Source of the DNA: JASLCR01 sp964619585
Lineage (GTDB): Bacteria; Patescibacteriota; Saccharimonadia; Saccharimonadales; Saccharimonadaceae
Reading direction: 5' to 3'
DNA: 64,000 bases
NCBI GenBank assembly: GCA_964619585.1
Contig: CAZUCO010000001.1
Coordinates: 186,001-250,000, forward strand
In this document: one piece after another, positions 61,733 through 64,000 of the stretch
How the letters are laid out: every line of letters begins with the position of its first letter
How positions within the stretch are numbered: the first letter of the stretch is position 1
Position numbers and translations under genes: made by a program
Notes under the pieces: model-generated
Told to the model about the DNA's origin: nothing
The model's input: only the letters and a program-made list of their open reading frames with translations
The model's database searches: none

Positions 61733-63727
61733 ATGAAACTGAGTATTTTAACAAAGATTGTTTTTGTCATTGGCGTAAGTATTGGAACAGTGGCATTGGC
61801 AGGGTCGCATCAAGTCTATGCAGCATCGACACCCGACAGCTGCTTTGAATTTGACAATACTACAGAAACCATCCTCAGTTACTACGATAATGAAGCAAAC
61901 GATCCTGGGAATCCCCAGTGTACTCGAGATGTCGAGATCCCGGCAGCCATAGGTGGCGATGCCGTCACGTATATTGGTGAAGCGGCATTCTACTCGAAAC
62001 AGCTGAGCTCTGTGACCATTCCAAACTCAGTATCAGCCATTGGAGACAGGGCATTTTCAAGTAACCAGCTTACTTCAGTGGCAATTCCTAATTCTGTTAA
62101 CAGTCTGGGGGATGCGGCATTTGCTTACAATCAACTCGGTTCAGTCACTCTCTCAAATTCACTCACAACTATTAATCAAGACACTTTCACCAGTAATAAA
62201 TTAACTTCCGTGACCATTCCAACTTCTGTGACGAGTATTGGGAGAAGTGCGTTCTCCAGTAATATGCTTGGTTCGGTGGTTATACCAAATAGCGTGACGA
62301 GCGTTGGGAGTAGCGCTTTTGCCAACAATCAGTTGGCGTCGGTAACTATATCAAATCAAGTGACAAGCATCGAGAACTATGTGTTCACTAGCAACAATTT
62401 GACTTCTGTAACGATCCCCAGCTCAGTAACAAGTATTGGCATCAGTGCGTTCCAAAGGAACCGGCTCACCTCTCTCACTATTCCAAATGGTGTGACAAGC
62501 ATTGGCTACAACGCCTTCGCTCTCAACAAGATCGGTGGATCGCTTGTGATCCCAAACTCAGTCACCAACCTCGAGGGGGGAGCTTTCAATGACAACCAGA
62601 TTACATCCGTCACCCTCTCAAACTCATTGACCGCCATCAAGGACACGACGTTTGTCTTCAATCGATTGACTGAAGTACAACTACCAGCATCTATCCAGTC
62701 CGTAAATGTGACAGCCTTTGCCGGACAAAACAAATGGGGTGGCACAATAGACGACTCAAGTGATCCTGCACACGACTTATATAGTGGTAATCTAGCTATT
62801 GTACAAGAGATTTATGACAACATGTGGTACGCACGTCTCTATAGAGCTAATCCACCTAGCCCTCAAGTGACGGACGGGATTATGAGTGAGCAATTCTGGC
62901 CCGGTGATGTCAATCAAAACGGAGATCTACGTGATCCTGTTGGTGGACATCTTATCAATTCAGCTTCCGTTAAGATACGCTACCAAGACACTAAAGGGAA
63001 CCAGTTACGCCCACCAAGTACCTATACTGGTGTACGCTCGACAGACAACTCCTATTTAACCGATTACTCTATAACAGCATCAGGCGTGAGAGCACCACTG
63101 AGCCCCGAGTCACCGACACCACAGGAGTCAGCTGAGCTGGCAGCAGGCTTCGCACAGTACTATCGCAGTGGACAGACCAAAACCTTCGCCGCACCGACTA
63201 TTGCCGATTACGACGCACCGTCTGCACGAACCGTGACGTTTACTCCTGGTGAGAATACCATCACTTTCGTCTACAAGGCACAAAATGCTCCATTGTCTCT
63301 TGAGGTGAATGGAGATAAGCCCATTACTAAAACTCCAACTATTCCATCGCGTCCAACTTTCAGTGGAACTGCAACCCCCGGTGCAAGAATAGTAGTGACC
63401 GTACACTCAGATCCGGTTACCTGTACAACAACCGCTGATAGTGAGGGAAATTGGACCTGCACACTATCTGAGGCACTGCCAGCAGGCTTCCATACCGTTT
63501 ATGTGAGAGTAACGAATCCAAACGGCAGTATCCAAAACATCGGTCCTTATACCGTTTTTGTACAAACAGGTGATGGCGCAACTGTTCTCGCCCCAAATAC
63601 CGGCGGCGCACAACTTTGGCGTAATGCGATAAACTGGGCAGCCATTATCGGGGTCGTAGTAATGCTAGTAGGAGCGCTTATTGTCTCTACAGTACGTAAT
63701 CGTAGAGCCAAGAGTCTCCCGGCTTAA
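61733..63727 (+). CDS. Leucine-rich-repeat surface protein with sortase-like tail
   Basis: A 664-aa secreted protein. The ATG at 61733 gives a signal peptide (MKLSILTKIVFVIGV, cleavage near VYAA). Residues about 85-335 carry about eleven BspA-type leucine-rich repeats (SVTIPNSVTSIGxxAFxxN). Next is a MucBP-like segment (VKIRYQDTKGNQL), then an Ig-like domain (FSGTATPGARIVVTVH). The C-terminus has LAPNTGG, a membrane helix and RNRRAK: an LPxTG-like sorting signal with Ala-Pro. Such proteins are likely adhesins for the host cell surface. Confidence 0.85.
   Translation: MKLSILTKIVFVIGVSIGTVALAGSHQVYAASTPDSCFEFDNTTETILSYYDNEANDPGNPQCTRDVEIPAAIGGDAVTYIGEAAFYSKQLSSVTIPNSVSAIGDRAFSSNQLTSVAIPNSVNSLGDAAFAYNQLGSVTLSNSLTTINQDTFTSNKLTSVTIPTSVTSIGRSAFSSNMLGSVVIPNSVTSVGSSAFANNQLASVTISNQVTSIENYVFTSNNLTSVTIPSSVTSIGISAFQRNRLTSLTIPNGVTSIGYNAFALNKIGGSLVIPNSVTNLEGGAFNDNQITSVTLSNSLTAIKDTTFVFNRLTEVQLPASIQSVNVTAFAGQNKWGGTIDDSSDPAHDLYSGNLAIVQEIYDNMWYARLYRANPPSPQVTDGIMSEQFWPGDVNQNGDLRDPVGGHLINSASVKIRYQDTKGNQLRPPSTYTGVRSTDNSYLTDYSITASGVRAPLSPESPTPQESAELAAGFAQYYRSGQTKTFAAPTIADYDAPSARTVTFTPGENTITFVYKAQNAPLSLEVNGDKPITKTPTIPSRPTFSGTATPGARIVVTVHSDPVTCTTTADSEGNWTCTLSEALPAGFHTVYVRVTNPNGSIQNIGPYTVFVQTGDGATVLAPNTGGAQLWRNAINWAAIIGVVVMLVGALIVSTVRNRRAKSLPA
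61995..62720 (+). repeat. Coding repeats of the LRR protein
   Basis: About eleven tandem units of 69 bases (23 residues), each with the T-I-P-N-S-V-T-S-I-G core and a variable AF/N segment. The DNA copies have diverged, so the array is old rather than a recent slippage expansion. Confidence 0.75.
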
Positions 63728-63742
63728 AAATAATCGTACCGC

Positions 63743-63979
63743 TTATCGAATCGATCGTTTGAATTCTTTTTCCGCTCGTGGATCCGCATAGCGAGCCATT
63801 GGTTCAAAAGCAAAAATACGCTCATCCTTTGGCTTATCTTCATCGAGCTGCTTCAGCGCATTGATGAAAAAGCTTTCGATCAACCACTCTCGGCCGGGGG
63901 CTGTCTTGGCGTTAACCACAATATGCCACAGCGAATCCCATTTCTCAATTTCACCTATTTTGATGGGCGTACGCACCAT
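63743..63979 (-). CDS. Hypothetical protein, 78 aa
   Basis: A small acidic-to-basic protein (MVRTPIKIGEIEKW...), no family recognised. It is convergent with the LRR gene, and its start lies near the window edge. No RBS is obvious, so confidence is limited. Confidence 0.5.
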   Translation of the reverse strand: MVRTPIKIGEIEKWDSLWHIVVNAKTAPGREWLIESFFINALKQLDEDKPKDERIFAFEPMARYADPRAEKEFKRSIR

Positions 63980-64000
63980 AGCACTACTTGACGGTACTGC

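Noticed and set aside
61995..62720. Possible CRISPR-like periodic repeats
   Set aside because: The 69-base periodicity is in frame and encodes leucine-rich repeats; no palindromic repeat with unique spacers is present. No CRISPR array was seen in the window.

Overview
The window looks like chromosomal DNA of a Candidatus Saccharibacteria (TM7 / CPR) genome or a close relative. The evidence is the gene set: a reduced VirB/PrgI-type secretion locus, a ClpC with an N-terminal Cys-rich finger, DnaX and RecR without zinc modules, L1 with a long N-terminal extension, and very small proteins between housekeeping genes. TGA is used as an ordinary stop, which argues against the Gracilibacteria and Absconditabacteria. 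The lineage call is inference from gene content; no rRNA is present.

Layout. (1) 1-1250: the start of a leftward gene, a two-gene unit (unknown protein plus HAD-like phosphatase) and a terminator. (2) 1251-3254: a leftward GHKL ATPase with a C-terminal nuclease-like module. (3) 3337-11186: a leftward type IV secretion-like operon (VirB2-like pilin, VirB6-like channel, PrgI, TraC-like protein, VirB4, CHAP hydrolase, VirD4-like ATPase) with no relaxase. (4) 11437-24662: a divergent, tightly packed ten-gene operon: SNF2 helicase, AT-hook protein, type III-like Mod methyltransferase, small protein, Res helicase-nuclease, GIY-YIG/DUF4357 nuclease, Cas4-like/DUF2779 nuclease, DUF7768-like protein, small membrane protein and zinc-ribbon protein. 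A phospholipase-D-like nuclease and a membrane protein face it at 24679-25669. This is the best candidate for an undescribed defence system. (5) 25.7-29.5 kb: clpC and small or decayed genes, bracketed by four copies of a 38-nt sequence. (6) 29.5-35.7 kb: miscellaneous single genes (AAA ATPase, Nudix, PH-like, kinase, metalloprotease, sensor kinase, glycosyltransferase). (7) 35.8-54 kb: core information genes. secE-nusG-rplK-rplA and rplJ-rplL are separated by a deoxythymidylate cluster (thyA, folA, dcd, tmk); tdk, dnaX, dnaB, recR, a DHH phosphoesterase and cysS follow. (8) 55-64 kb: a permease-like protein, HxlR regulator, two-component system, GreA-like factor, tRNA-Gln, peptidase E, C39-like peptidase and a large LRR surface protein with a sortase-like tail.

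Regulation. Many single genes carry a TATAAT-like box, often in extended TGN form, ending only 6-9 bases before the ATG and with no Shine-Dalgarno sequence. Genes inside operons instead have strong GGAGG sites or 1-4 base overlaps. This suggests leaderless initiation for first genes and Shine-Dalgarno or coupled initiation for later ones. Other RNA-level features are an L10 leader before rplJ, a long nested RNA structure before tdk that encloses a 14-codon ORF, and a perfect 16-bp inverted repeat next to the clpC promoter.
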